Below are positions 41,873-53,169 of a stretch of 64,000 nt of DNA, in pieces. This stretch comes from Limnephilus marmoratus (taxonomy: Eukaryota > Arthropoda > Insecta > Trichoptera > Limnephilidae). Position 1 is the stretch's first letter; the number at the start of each line of letters is the position of its first letter. The notes beneath the pieces were generated by a model. It saw only the letters and a program-made list of their open reading frames with translations, was not told the origin of the DNA and did no database searches. Position numbers and translations under genes: made by a program. The stretch spans positions 51,323,117 to 51,387,116 of the forward strand of contig OU862912.1 of the NCBI GenBank assembly GCA_917880885.1, read 5' to 3'.

Positions 41873-43159
41873 AATCGTGCGAACGAAATAATATCTACCC
41901 CATGTTTGTGTGACCTACCAAGCGTAGATCACACGCCCTTTATTTTCTGTTATCAGAAAATTATTGCTTTTGCAGCAGAGTACTCATTAACATGCCCGTG
42001 GACTTCCTGTCACAAGAACCCAGGAACTATCCACTATCTCAAAAGGACTAATCATACGCTTCACTCATGATTATGGGGCATCGTGTCGTAGGAGTTAAGT
42101 TGATGGACACAAAAACACCTAACTCGTTGTCTGGGGGACGAACAAGAAAACCCCCAGGTTTGTGAGATTTGAGCAAGGGTCTGTCATTTCTCGCAAACAA
42201 GTAGGAGAATAAAACGACCTTCTAATCTTCTGCCCAATACACGTAGTGGATTAGACTCTTTTTGTCAGTGTATCCCTTTTGTCCCACTCTACCAAATTGT
42301 ATTGTAATGTGCCAGGAAAGTTGCTGTAGACCTTGTTTCACCTTTCACTCAGAGGTCGAATTTCGGAAATAGCCGAGTCCTCAGCAGTTTTCTTCGTTCA
42401 AATGTTCCCAATTGTCACTCTTTCCTTTCCTCGAAATTATCCGTGAATGGGGATATATGCGTTACGCACTTGGCGTTTCGTTTGTCAAATGGGACAACCT
42501 TCATTCACGGATCTTTTCAACTTCCTACTCCTTTCCCACTTTTCATAACTTATTTGTACTCAATGTTTTGTTCTTCGAAAGTAGAAAAAATGCTACCGTA
42601 TAGACGTGAGCATAGGTCATGGAAGACCAACTTCTTTCGAAAAGGGGCATTTTGTCATACGTACAAACCCTTACCTACGTGTTCTTGGAAATGTATTTAG
42701 TTTAAAAAAAACTAAATGGGTTAAACAGAACCTTCCTTGAATACGTACCTTTGTAATATGTATAAGTCTGTAGTTACACTTAGTTAACTCTCTCTCCGTC
42801 TCTCTCTCTCTCTACACGTCAAACTAATCAAATCTTTCTCAATATGCACACCTTGTTTCTCTCCAAACCTTTTCATCATTGGTCTACCAGGCAGGTAAAC
42901 TTCAAGAATTTTGTTCTAATAATAATTTTTTCGCCGGATTAATAAGAAGACCAGCAGCTCTTCACCCTATCTACACCTGCGCCTCTCTTCATGCTGCCTT
43001 CACTACCGTCACGGAGGTCCCATGCCTTCAAACCCTACGTACCAAAAGCACCCGACCACACCTAACATAACCTAGTGTGAGTCGTGCGTGTAGTTGCGAA
43101 TTGTATCATCACAAAACCATCACTCAAACAAACCCGAGCACGTCAGCTCTAAGTTGGTT

Positions 43160-43335
43160 CATGTTCCTGTTGCCATTGTACAAATGTTCCTGCGGCACCT
43201 TGCAAATGTTCCTGTTGCCATTGTACAAATGTTCCTGCGGCATCTCGCAAATGTTCCTGTTGCCATTGTACAAATGTTCCTGCTGCATCTTGCAAATGTT
43301 CCAGCTGCACCTTGCAAATTGCTCTGTTGCCATCA
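43160..43335 (+). repeat. 48-bp tandem repeat in Gypsy 3' region
   Basis: CTGTTGCCATTGTACAAATG then TTCCTGCGGCA.CTTGCAA recurs about three and a half times. The open frames on both strands across it are by-products of the repeat. Confidence 0.85.
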
Positions 43336-44080
43336 TGCCAATGCTCCTGTGCCCTTGCGCAAATAACAATACCAACAATTGTTCATCCAACAATCCCACT
43401 GTATACAAACCAGTGTACCAACCACCATCACAACAACGGCTGTCATGCACACAAACCACCTCCTCTATAAAGGACCAACCACCAATTACAATTCCACTCT
43501 CCAGTACCTCAACGACGTCATACTGGCCCACCCACAGGATCCGGAAGCAGCTACCTTTTTGACCTCTGTGACAGGTAGAACCCTCTCCACCACCAAGAAG
43601 CCTCATCCTGCGTTCTCTTCTTCGTGTTTTCTTTAAGGCCCTAGTGTTCCTTGAGTGTAATCTCAAACGGGCCAGGTTACTGTGACAAAGTAACCGTGTA
43701 ACTTCAGTGCAACGTCCCAACACCCCAAACATCCTACGCAAACCACGCTACGCAAACATAGCTCACAGACCAATGATACAATTAGAGTCATTTTTTTTCT
43801 ATCACTGCATAACCCTTGTACCTTTCTCCAACAGGTCCTTGTTTATATTTATGTATGTCACTGCTCTTTCTTGTTCATTCATGTATAATTCCTTGTTCAC
43901 CATGCTTTTTTCTCTTTTGTTTTTGTTTCTACTATTTTGTAGCTAGCAACCTTTTTCTCTCTCTCTCTCCTTTTTTCTCTTAAATTTTTTTTTTTTTTGT
44001 TTTGTTTTGGCACAAGTGCTAGAAGGGTAAGAGGATTTCTTAGCCCTACTGCTCCATTACCACGTCGCTTTTTTTGCGGC

Positions 44081-44091
44081 GAGGGGGGAAG
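44081..44091 (+). promoter_or_regulatory. Polypurine tract
   Basis: GAGGGGGGAAG abuts the 3' LTR start TGTTACG, the expected primer for plus-strand DNA synthesis. Confidence 0.85.
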
Positions 44092-44762
44092 TGTTACGTA
44101 ACAGAATCGGCTCCCGAGCGGAAGGTTAAGTGAATCGTCCCCACTACACGTGCCTACCGTTTCCTCTCCCCGCACCGCGCGACCACCCCGCGTCAGGCGC
44201 CAAGCGCCGGGCGGCCCGCCGGCCGCCATTCCTTCGCTAGCTCTCGGCCAAGCAACTGTGCTACGCGCGATTTGCGCTGTTTGTGCTCCACGATATTAAC
44301 TCCGCGATGTATTGTTTGAAATTGTGTGGTGAACGGAATCCAGAAAAGATGGCAGACCACGCATCTAGCTATGTGAGTACCAACTCGCTTCTTCCCCCCC
44401 ACCGTGTGCTTTGAACCGTTTGTAACTTCATTTAAACGCATAGAGAGAGGGAGAAATCCTCGTTAGGTCAGTAGGGTAGTTTAACTTGTGTTTTGTGCCG
44501 ACACTGGCCGTATGTGTATCACCCTGTTCTGTTTATTGAATAAACCCTTTAAATGCAAATACTGTGTACTGATTGAAGAGGGAGTCCCGGGGATTTTGAG
44601 GAGAGGAGGGGAAGGAAGAATTGACCAAGCGAACCACTGGCACTCGCCCTGTTTTTTAGGAGGAATCATGTTCGAGCCGGTTTGAGCTAACCGACGGCTG
44701 TTATTGTGTGTGTTTTACAGGAATAGGGCTTGGGGTAGGCCACAGCAGCAGCGCCCCCAGCA
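44092..44762 (+). repeat. 3' LTR (671 bp)
   Basis: Matches the 5' LTR base for base as far as I can read, at a constant offset of 10,971. Its AATAAA is at 44,539-44,544. Confidence 0.95.
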
Positions 44763-44766
44763 ATAT

Positions 44767-45118
44767 ATAAAAAGACACCTATTTTGATTTATTCATGAAA
44801 AAACATCGCCAACAGGCGTTTTTATTTTATTTTGCGAAGTTTGGACACAAATATCTGAATGTTTTACAATCATTTTCTGAAGAATTTAATTTTCCTCATA
44901 CAATAAAATCACACCCGAAAAGGGATCCGTAAGGGTAAGTAGGAGATTTTGTACTGTAAAGCAGCTTTTGTAGGCCATTACTTTATTTGTTAAAAGACCA
45001 ATCGAAAAAAATCTCGATTATTTCAAAAGGCAAATATGTGTTCTGATCGCAATATTTAATTAAAGCGCCTGAAGTAATTCTAAGCGATCTAATTTTCATG
45101 CCTACATTGTATTGCTTA
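44767..45118. other. No gene seen
   Basis: Right flank of the Gypsy insertion, AT-rich, no recognisable element. Confidence 0.5.
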
Positions 45119-45330
45119 GTAGGGCACCACATTGGGAGGGATGGATTCATACGTCCGTCACTCCTGAACACACAGACCCCCAGATTCCTACCCACCTCTA
45201 ATATCCTTCTCCTTCCCAGAGCTTCCCCTCCTTCCTTTCCTAAAAAGACTATCCACACAGCATCCCCAAAGATGACGTAGACCCTGAGGAGAATAATTTT
45301 ACTCTGGACTTCCTGCGTGGAGCTAATGCT
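45119..45330 (-). repeat. R1 repeat, head half
   Basis: Minus-strand R1: head at 45,330 to the GACGGACGTATGAATCCATC part near 45,150; the 3' half is missing. Confidence 0.7.
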
Positions 45331-45747
45331 ATTCGTAAAAAAGAGCATCACCATGTATTATTGTATTGGAATGCTTTATTTGCATGTATTATTCCACACT
45401 AGCGACTGCAAAGCTAACCATGTCAAGCTACAGGTATTTTATTTATATCACCTCCGACGAAGGTATGCATCACTGCTCTATGCGCAAACGCAACAATAAA
45501 TAACCATCTCCGTCGGTTAGTGAATCCAATAACATGCAAATCTTATCAGGCAGCCCAGGCAGACTGGGATTTTGTTCCCCCCCCCCCCCCCACCCTCCGA
45601 GGGACACGGCAGACGCAAGGGTGGGTAGACTGTGCCTGTTCCTGTCCGTAGCATGGCCGGACCGCGTATTTCCAAAACCTACACCGATTCAGTCGCTTTA
45701 TATTTTCAATATCAAAATTTAAATATTTAGAAATAAAATTGTTAATT

Positions 45748-45994
45748 CAAATCAATAAATAACGTTGTATTAACCACTTAATTATTTACAAAAACCGACA
45801 TGTTTCGTCAGCAAAGCTGACTTCCTCAGGGTTTTGACAGAACTAATTTTAAAAATAGACATACATAGGTAATAGAGAAAAATAATACACATAAACAATA
45901 ATAAAATTTGAAAGAAAATAATGTATAAGGAACGAGGGGCAATATAGAACAATTAAAAATTTAAAAGGGGAATAGATTTAATAATGGGTCATTT
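45748..45994 (-). mobile_element. 5'-truncated Penelope 3' end, 13-bp TSD
   Basis: The 3' UTR and last codons match the 4.2-8.7 kb element. It is flanked by the exact 13-bp repeat AAAATTGTTAATT (45,735-45,747; 45,995-46,007). Only about 250 bp were copied, as in strong 5' truncation. Confidence 0.85.
45791..45835 (-). ncRNA. Hammerhead ribozyme motif
   Basis: Minus strand AAAACC / CTGAGGA / GTCAGC-TTT-GCTGAC / GAAA / ACATGT C / GGTTTT. The core position N is G here instead of A, which the CUGANGA consensus allows. All pairings are kept. Confidence 0.8.
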
Positions 45995-46449
45995 AAAATT
46001 GTTAATTTCTAATATACACATTGGAAAGATTATTTTATCTAGATTTTAGAACAATTTTTGTTTTGCAAAGCGATAAAAACTTATCAACATGGATTTGTAT
46101 TTACAATATACGAGAATAATATTAATATTAAAATATTTAAAAATAAAATTATTAATTTCCAATATACACATCCGAAAGATTATTTTATCTATAGCTTAGA
46201 ACAATTTTTATTTTTGCAATGTGATAAAAAAATAACCAATATAGAGGTATATTTAAAATGTAAATTGTCGCTACCGCGACCGAACCGGTATAGGTTTTGG
46301 AAATACGCGGCCGGACCAGCTAATTTGTTGGTACGGTCCGTTTCGTTTCAAGATAATAATCGTTTTAACGGATCAATAAATATTCCATTACACATGAGAA
46401 ATCTGCGTGTATATTTGAACTTCCTTAACCCCTTTTTAATATTATGATA

Positions 46450-47139
46450 TCTACTTACCTAAAGAAAGTTTTAAAAAAGAATTGTCATTGAGATAATGAC
46501 GTTTCTTTGGATAGATGACTCCAGACAGATAACGACAGAATTCTCCAAACAATGCTCCTACTATGAAGTTATCAAACTTGTTGAATATTTTCTAAATTGT
46601 GTGTTTACGGGGGAACTCAAATCCGTAGAACGTTGCGTCGCGCGTTTTGTTACCCTCTCACTCTCGGGAACGAGTGACAGAGTGAGAATACAGGACTCAT
46701 TCACGGGATGAGGTATGCGGCGTGAGCGGGGCGGCGTTGTATTGCTCTAGCGGGGCGCGATGACCGCGTGAGTGAAAAGAAATATCATTATCTCTTAGTT
46801 AAAAGATAGCAAAGAGCATTGCTTTTTACCTATTGTCGGTCATCACTGAGCAAATTTGCCTTCCCGCAAGTTCGCGCCGGTGATACTCTGGTGAATTACT
46901 AGTTTTATGAATAACGTAAAATTTCTCCGCAGGGGTAGGCAGAGAGGAATGACCGCCAAACAACTCGATCTTGGCACGCACTCCTTGCCTCACTCACATT
47001 CATACATCGTCTCAAACATACTCTTCTTTTATTCAGACTTTTGACATGGCCCGACTCAAGTATATATTTTTTTTATTGAAAATTTTTGGTACAATACATA
47101 TAAAAGATACATAAAAAGGTAAAGTATATAAGAAAAGCT
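46450..47139. other. No gene; one shared repeat segment
   Basis: The 71-codon frame at 46,496 is not recognisable. The segment 46,928-47,015 (GGGGTAGGCAGAGAGGA, ACTCCTTGCCTCACTCACAT) matches the complement of 27,985-28,065, so it is another dispersed repeat. Confidence 0.45.
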
Positions 47140-47454
47140 GATTCACTTGATCTTGCCATATCTTCCCCGGGCGTCACCAACTTCTTCCACCATTCACATT
47201 TTGCCATATATTCTTCTTACACTAGTTTCTTCGTTCATTCGCTCTACTTGCCCAAACCATTTGAGGGTCCCCTTCTTAATCTTACTCATTATGCTTACAT
47301 CAGCCTTACATTCTTTACGGATCTCCACATTTCTCTCACGATCATACATAGTTTCACCACAAATACGCCTCAGGGATCTCATTTCAACAGCATTCAGTTT
47401 ACTTTCATCCTTCCTCTGCCAGTTCCATGGCTCACTGCTATACAAGGACTCCAT
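47140..47454 (-). pseudogene. LINE ORF2 C-terminal fragment
   Basis: The minus-strand frame reads SKLNAVEMRSLRRICGETMY, DRERNVEIRKEC and IKKGTLKWFGQVERMNEET, a stop, then RPGKIWQDQVNQL. This LNA.EMR.LRRI.G...DR.RN..IR....KKG.L.WFG.VERM pattern is the common insect retrotransposon RT tail. It relates to the remnant at the window start. A T-run at 47,069-47,076 may be its poly(A) end. Confidence 0.75.
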
Positions 47455-47679
47455 CGTTCGTAAGTTTCAAATTTAACGTAAATATCTTAAACGGTTCTCA
47501 CAAAGCCGACAAAGATATCAATCATCTCAAACACATTATTATTAACTATTTAAAGATAAGACTTCTCGCTCGCAATAAACAATAACATGTTAATGTACAC
47601 ACGCCCGGCTACATAAACACGATTCCCCAACTCAGTAACGTTCCACGATTCCACCGAGTACGGCGAGTCCAGCTGAATC

Positions 47680-47925
47680 AGCATCTCGGCATTGAATCAG
47701 CAGGAGTCAAATTGAGTTTGGTTCCAGCCGATTCAACGACTCCGGCGGAGTGCCACATTGAGTTTGGTTCGGCGAGTCCGGCGGAATCAACTCTAGGCAT
47801 TGAATCAGCAGGAGCCAAACTGAGTTTGGTTCCGGCCGATTCAGCGACTCCGGCGGAGCGCCACAATGAGTTTGATTCGGCGAGTCCGGTGGAATCGCCG
47901 GAATCAAAGGAGCGAGTTCAGTGAA
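47680..47925 (+). repeat. Tandem repeat, ~117-bp units
   Basis: GCATTGAATCAGCAGGAG, AAACTGAGTTTGGTTCC and CGACTCCGGCGGAG.GCCAC recur from 47,690 and 47,807, with two complete and one partial unit. Internally it is built from GATTC/GACTCC motifs. Unusually GC-rich for the area. Confidence 0.8.
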
Positions 47926-48093
47926 TCGAGTCCACTCAGTCGAATACGGGTCCGGAATCGATTCCGTAAAATGAGTGAATCAACCCACTTCTACTCTGCA
48001 GAGACATTTAGCAGAATTCGTACGAAATAAAAAAAATAAAAAATAAATATATATATATATATTTTTGTAAAGTCAAAATTCAATTTTCAAACC

Positions 48094-48514
48094 ATTCGAC
48101 GACCTCCGTAGTCCAGTGGGTAAGACTCTTGACTCACAATCCGGAGGTCGCGGGTTCGAACCCGGCATGCGCAAATAAATTTTATTTGATTAATTTGTGT
48201 TATTTCACAATTAATTAATTAAAAATAATATATAGTATTTTTGCGGCATGTTCCAGAGTGGAAGATACTATCAGTATCGCCCTGGTGTAAGACCACCATT
48301 CAGAATTGAAACGTGCTTGAAAATGGCTTTAGCCGTGTTTAGTGACCAGATCTGAATAGCCAGGTACTTCCCAACATTCCTCTTCCCCACCTCCTTCCCC
48401 TCCCCTCTACCTTCAGCCTCACAACATACCCCAATTGGGGATGCAATAGTCTCACTGGCTCCAGACGGGAGCAGTTGAGATTCTTGTGCGGTATTCACTG
48501 TAAAAAAAAAAAAA
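48094..48514 (+). mobile_element. tRNA-derived SINE, full copy
   Basis: The head has A-box-like TAGTCCAGTGGGTAAGAC and B-box GGTTCGAACCCGGC (about 48,152-48,165). The body is shared with the 12,245-12,640 copy, and it ends in A13 at 48,502-48,514. The third copy at the window end shares the TACCCCAATTGGGGATGC block absent from the 12-kb copy. Being followed by body and tail, it is not a tRNA gene. Confidence 0.87.
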
Positions 48515-48647
48515 TCTAAAATGAACAGATAAAGAAAATCTAGCGACTCCGAAGAAGAAAACACAAATACTAATAAGATCATCAAATGCATAGGAAAACG
48601 TGATCCGTGATCGAAATTTATAGAGAAAAATCACCTTTCACATTGAT

Positions 48648-48735
48648 AAAAAAGTGCTTCGTAGTCTCCCCACTCTTGTCTACTCTAGTTTTCTGAAGTT
48701 TTTTCTTTACCGCGTGTGAATTGCACCCTCTCATT
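48648..48735 (-). repeat. Family C repeat fragment
   Basis: CTTCGTAGTCTCCCCACTC, TTTTCTGAAG and TACCGCGTGTGAA match the 28,740-28,815 part of family C. Confidence 0.6.
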
Positions 48736-49514
48736 TTTTTGTTTTGACAAGCTTTTTGTGAAAACTTATATTTTTTTTTAAATTACCGTCGCTTTATCGT
48801 ATTTCGAAATAAATGGTTTGATTCTCTAATTTACGTCACCGATCGTAGGGCACGTGTAGATACTCTCTCTAAATAGCCAAATTCCCAATAATCACGTAAC
48901 GCCGTACGTTCAACGTTCAACGTGCCTCTTGCTTCCAGAATCCATCCATTTATGTACAAAGGTCAGTTATGAACGCAAGCAAAGTGTTTATTTTAAGTTT
49001 TAAAATAAATTTAATTATTGTTCCCTAGATTCGATTTTAGATAACGTTGGGTCCTTTTGCCCCAGGCACAAATAATATCAGATTTCAAATGTGATTATAT
49101 TTATTTGATTTTTGTTAGCAAACCTTCAGGTGCCGATTATTGCGAAAAATATGTGATTAGGTCACCGATTTTATTTTTTATTTTTCTTACAATAATAAGA
49201 AAAGTGAAACTTAATATCTTGGTGATCTAACCTTACGTTTTTTGACTAAATTTCATTAATTTATGGATAAGCCGCCGCATTTTATATATATTATACCTAA
49301 TTTAAACAATTATTGCAAGAAACGACTATTTACGAACACAAAAAGGTTATTAGGTTCTTAGTTTAGGTTAAGTTTACAAGTAGTTTACTTTTCAAATTTT
49401 TTGCCTATTTAAAGTGTAGCGGCATGCGGCGGATTGTCCATACTTTACCAAAATTTCAAGTCTCCGGTTGCGAGAGCTGCAAGTAATACATAATACGAGT
49501 AAATTATATGTATA
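48736..49514. other. No gene seen
   Basis: AT-rich, no recognisable element. Confidence 0.55.
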
Positions 49515-49522
49515 CACATGCT

Positions 49523-50062
49523 TAGGGATGCAACGATATATCAAAAAACCGATAAATATCGATATATCGACCCCTAAAGATATCGATATTTATCGATATT
49601 GTAAACTCAATATATCGTATCAAAGTATCGAAAAAATAACTGTCAAAGTTACTATATAATAGATAATTAATTAATAAATAGTTACGATTACAATATACTG
49701 GAAGTATTTTCATTTTAATAAATTTATGAAAAAATAAAAATTTTATATACCTAAAAAAATGTTGTGATATTCACATAGATAAGTATAAAAAATTATATAC
49801 GAGTACTTCTTCTTCTTTGTGCGCCGTATCAGGTCCCCCCGACGTTGGTGATCACTCTTCACGATTACGAGTACTTACGATTACATAATCGATAAACGTT
49901 TGATAAAACTAAAACTACATTGGATTTCTATAAGATTTTAAAAAAGGTAAAATATCGATATATCGGCCTAATAGACCGATACATCGATATATCAATATCG
50001 ACTATCAATCCGATATATGTCAATATCGATATATCGATATTTTTAAAAACCTTGCATCCCTA
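49523..50062. mobile_element. hAT MITE with ATCGAT-rich ends
   Basis: TIR TAGGGATGCAA at each end and an exact 8-bp duplication CACATGCT (49,515-49,522; 50,063-50,070). Inside each TIR are runs of ATATCGAT/TATCGATA. No ORF. The 8-bp duplication and TAGGG ends fit hAT. Confidence 0.88.
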
Positions 50063-50472
50063 CACATGCTCATCAACTATACACATTTGCTCATAAATGA
50101 GCAAGTTTGGATTGTGCATACTCAAGAATGAGCATGCTCAAAGCCAACAATTAGAACACACGTGCTTTTTATGAGTGCGCTCGCTCATATCAAAAAATGT
50201 CAACAAATGTAGTCAGTTCCATTCGGCCAGAACTAAACAAAACAATCAAATTGCTTGGTACGCAATTATTTAATTAAATGTGGTTTAATTTTCGATTTAT
50301 AAAAACTTTTGGGGAATTTGAAAATCTTTCGTGGGTATTTTAGAGACCCTGTGTTCTAAATACATTCTCGATTCCCATAAATAATAAACGAAAGCAATTT
50401 TGTTCGTCTCCCCAGCGGCAATTTTTGATATTTTTTAGATTATTTTATTTCTTTCTTTATGTATAATGCATA

Positions 50473-50844
50473 CAGGGTGTTAAGGGACGTACTTGACTTA
50501 CTTTAACCAGTGATTCTTGACATTATTTGGAGTAATAAATGTGAAGGAAATTCTGCTCTCCGGTGACTTTTTTGGACGCCTTTTTTTTTCAAAAATTTTT
50601 TCTTCAAAATCAAACAAAAAAATTTTTTCTTTCACATGTACTCACTGGTCACTCGGCTGAGTATCCGACCAACCCCTTACCCCGCCTCCAACTGTCCAAT
50701 AGTAACCATTTATTATGTTTTTGTAGAAAAAAAAAAAAACATCAAAAATGTCACGGGAGACCAACATTTCATTTACATTTTTTACTCCAAATAATGTCAG
50801 GAATCACTGGTTAAAGTAAGTCAAGTACGTCCCTTAACACCCTG
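50473..50844. mobile_element. MITE with ~70-bp TIRs, TA target
   Basis: CAGGGTGTTAAGGGACGTAC and the following ~50 bp are repeated inverted at the right end with about one mismatch. Flanks are TA on both sides (50,471-50,472; 50,845-50,846), as for Tc1/mariner insertions. The 83-codon frame inside is low complexity. Confidence 0.85.
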
Positions 50845-50935
50845 TATGTACGGGTTAAAGAAAAGGAAAAAAAATATGACATTTTGATTTTCAAAATTTT
50901 CTAAAACTCTCGTATTTATTATAAATACCTAGTTT

Positions 50936-52340
50936 TCATGGCTCCGTCACTACATTACCAGACAAAACGGCAAATATGTCATTTTTCAATAAAATTAGAG
51001 ACGTTTTGACTCTTTTCCACTATAAATTGCAATATCTAGTAAAGCTATGTTTTAAATTTTGAAAAAAAAATGTTTGTTGTTAGTATGATAAGGTTATATC
51101 TACCATAGGTCGTTGGCAGATTTGTTAAATTTTCAAACAAAATTTTGTATTATACAACACACATTTCAAATCATATAAACATGCAGTAAAATAAATCAAT
51201 AAATTATCTGGGAAAGCTGTTTCAGAATTTTAATTTTAGTTTAAATAAAATCATTTAAAACCGTTAAAAAGTTTAAGAGGGTATTACCAAAGAAAATAAA
51301 AAATATGTCATTTTTAAATCAAATTTTAGACGTGTTGACACTTTTCCACAAAACATTATAAATGGATTTCGAAAGATTGTTCTTTTATCTAGCATTCGCA
51401 TGTTTTAAATTTTGAGAAAAAATGTTTATTTTTTGTGTAATAAGGTTATATACCATGGTCGTTGGCAGATTTGTTAAATTTTCAAAAAAAAATAAGCATT
51501 ACACCACACCCATTTCAAATCATATAATCATGCAGTAAAATAAATCAATACATTATCTGGGTATCGCATGTTTTAGAATTTTTATTTTACTTTAAATAAA
51601 ATGATAAAAAAATATATGCCTACATGTGTTTCTTGACGAAAATTCGTCCGTTTGTGTATTTATTTGCGCACTTACAAACTAACATATTGCAGATTTTTTT
51701 AACATTCTTATTTAACTTAGAAAAATGATAAATACTTATAATCGAAAAATAATTACAAAAAGTACATTATTTTAATATTTTTATCATCACGCCTTTCAGC
51801 AATTTGGATGTAGGTATAAATTAAAGCAAATTTGGAATGAAATTAAATCGATATTGAGTTATAATTTTAAAAAGCTGGTACGGAGAATAATAAATCTATC
51901 TCATTGTAACCGCCCTGCACGATCGTAAGAACAACTTTCGACGAAATGTTGATTTTCGGCCGCTGGCTGTTTAGACGCTCTTAAAAGCGCACGTGTTTTG
52001 TGACGAAAATACTTCAGTTTGTCTATTTATTTACGGTCTTACAAATATTTAAGATTTTTTTACATTCTTATTTTGCCTAGACATTATTGAAAAATTATAA
52101 ATACTTACGATCAAAAAATAATTACAAAAAGTAGGCACATAATTTTAATAGTTTTATCATTACGCCTTTCAGCATTTTTAGGTGTAGATATAAATGAAAG
52201 CAAATTTTGAATGAAATAAAATCATATTGAGTTATTATTTAAAAAAGCTGGTAAGGAGAATAATTAATTTCTCTCACTGTACGATCGTAAGAACACCTTT
52301 CGACGAAATTAGGATTCTCGGCCGCTCGTTGGTTTAAGGC
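50936..52340 (+). repeat. AABB duplicated repeat
   Basis: Segment A (ATATGTCATTTTT, GGTCGTTGGCAGATTTGTT, AAATCATATAA.CATGCAG) occurs at about 50,936-51,250 and 51,280-51,603. Segment B (AATAATTACAAAAAGTA, ACGCCTTTCAGCA, CGATCGTAAGAACA, CGACGAAAT) occurs at about 51,604-51,965 and 51,975-52,340. An inverted single AB copy lies at 59,136-59,820. No coding. Confidence 0.8.
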
Positions 52341-52971
52341 CCTTAATAATAAACTTATAATAAATTTCTTATTTCTAGTGGACCAATTCTAAAATACTAA
52401 TAAAAATAACTATAGTGATGTACTTTTCATTATTCGGTACTCTTCGGAGGTTCATTGAACTTTTAACAAACCTAGTGATGGACATCAAACTCGGTTCAGA
52501 AAAGTTGTAACAATCGATATTTTCGAACCGAATATCTCTATTACGTTCACGTTGATATGGATACTGAAGTGTTTGACTGTTATTCTTTAATTAGGTTAAT
52601 GTACCGTATCAAAACATTACGTTATCCAAAACAAACTAATAATATATAAAATGTTTGTGTGTTTTGAACATACAAAGTGTTCTAGACTCCACGAATATAA
52701 ATATTACCTTACAAACACGGGACAATTTTTCATTACTTAGCAGCTAATTAATGTAAATAATCATAGAATGAAGAATATAACGTTAGAAGTGTCTCCAGTA
52801 GGTACACATTTGAATGGAAACAATAATTGTACCTCTGACTTAGTACCTTTTGGCTTTAGACCATTTATCACGAGGTCTGTCTCTCTTACACACGTCTGAA
52901 ATTGTATATCACCATCCCATTTGAATTTCGTAAACATGGTGAACCACAGACATGATTTTAGATTTTCACGG
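52341..52971. other. No gene seen
   Basis: AT-rich unrecognised DNA. Confidence 0.5.
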
Positions 52972-53115
52972 CCAAAAGCATTTTCGTTTTATTTTTTATT
53001 TTTGGAGTGTTATGCCGTGTAGGTACCTACCGCCTACCTCTTTTTAGCCAAGGTTGCAGACAGCGTGAAGGATGTAGCGTAACATGGCATAACACCCCAA
53101 AAATAAATAAAGAAA
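52972..53115. repeat. Foldback of mirrored Penelope-type termini
   Basis: GGAGTGTTATGCCGTGTAGG on the left and ACATGGCATAACACCCC on the right are inverted. The left arm also holds TTAGCCAAGG, matching the 61,913-62,115 foldback, whose left flank (GGCCAAAAG.ATT.TCGTT) is also shared. The hammerhead core is lost here. Confidence 0.55.
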
Positions 53116-53169
53116 ATCAAAGTTTTTGGAAATACAGGCCATAATTAGGCCTATAATTTTATTTACTTT

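Larger units (their letters stand above)
40372..44080 (+). other. Gypsy 3' region, no env
   Basis: 3.7 kb between pol and the 3' LTR. No frame exceeds about 205 codons (43,124-43,741, minus), and that one and the plus frame at 43,077-43,562 are driven by a tandem repeat. No signal peptide-fusion peptide-transmembrane layout of an envelope is seen. The region contains T-rich tracts, a 120-bp direct repeat, a CT microsatellite (about 42,789-42,815) and a 48-bp tandem repeat. Confidence 0.7.
33121..44762 (+). mobile_element. Complete Gypsy LTR retrotransposon
   Basis: An 11.6-kb element between 4-bp repeats ATAT (33,117-33,120; 44,763-44,766). Order: LTR, 2.2-kb leader with tandem repeats, gag, -1 frameshift, pol (PR-RT-RNase H-IN), 3.7-kb 3' region, polypurine tract, LTR. 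The PR-RT-RH-IN order and RT motifs make it Ty3/Gypsy. Both ORFs are uninterrupted and I see no difference between the LTRs, so the insertion is very recent and possibly competent. No env-like frame exists. Confidence 0.95.
45646..46330. repeat. Foldback split by a Penelope terminus
   Basis: GGCCGGACCGCGTATTTCC and AAAACCTACACCG (about 45,653-45,690) are mirrored at 46,280-46,320 (CCGGTATAGGTTTTGG, AAATACGCGGCCGGACC). A ~130-bp tandem duplication (TTAATTTC.AATATACACAT..GAAAGATTATTTTATCTA at 46,003 and 46,146) lies in the right arm. The Penelope terminus (45,748-45,994) is inserted in it. Confidence 0.6.

Noticed and set aside
40508..43741. Several 100-205-codon frames in the Gypsy 3' region as an env gene
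   Set aside because: They overlap on both strands, lack signal/transmembrane layout, and the longest two are products of a 48-bp tandem repeat.
44481..44685. Small frames in the LTRs (62-82 codons)
   Set aside because: They occur identically in both LTRs on both strands and are not part of gag or pol.
48094..48170. Possible tRNA gene (A- and B-box, CGGGTTCGAACCCGGC)
   Set aside because: It is followed by a body and A-tail shared with other loci, so it is the head of a SINE; a clean cloverleaf acceptor stem is not formed.
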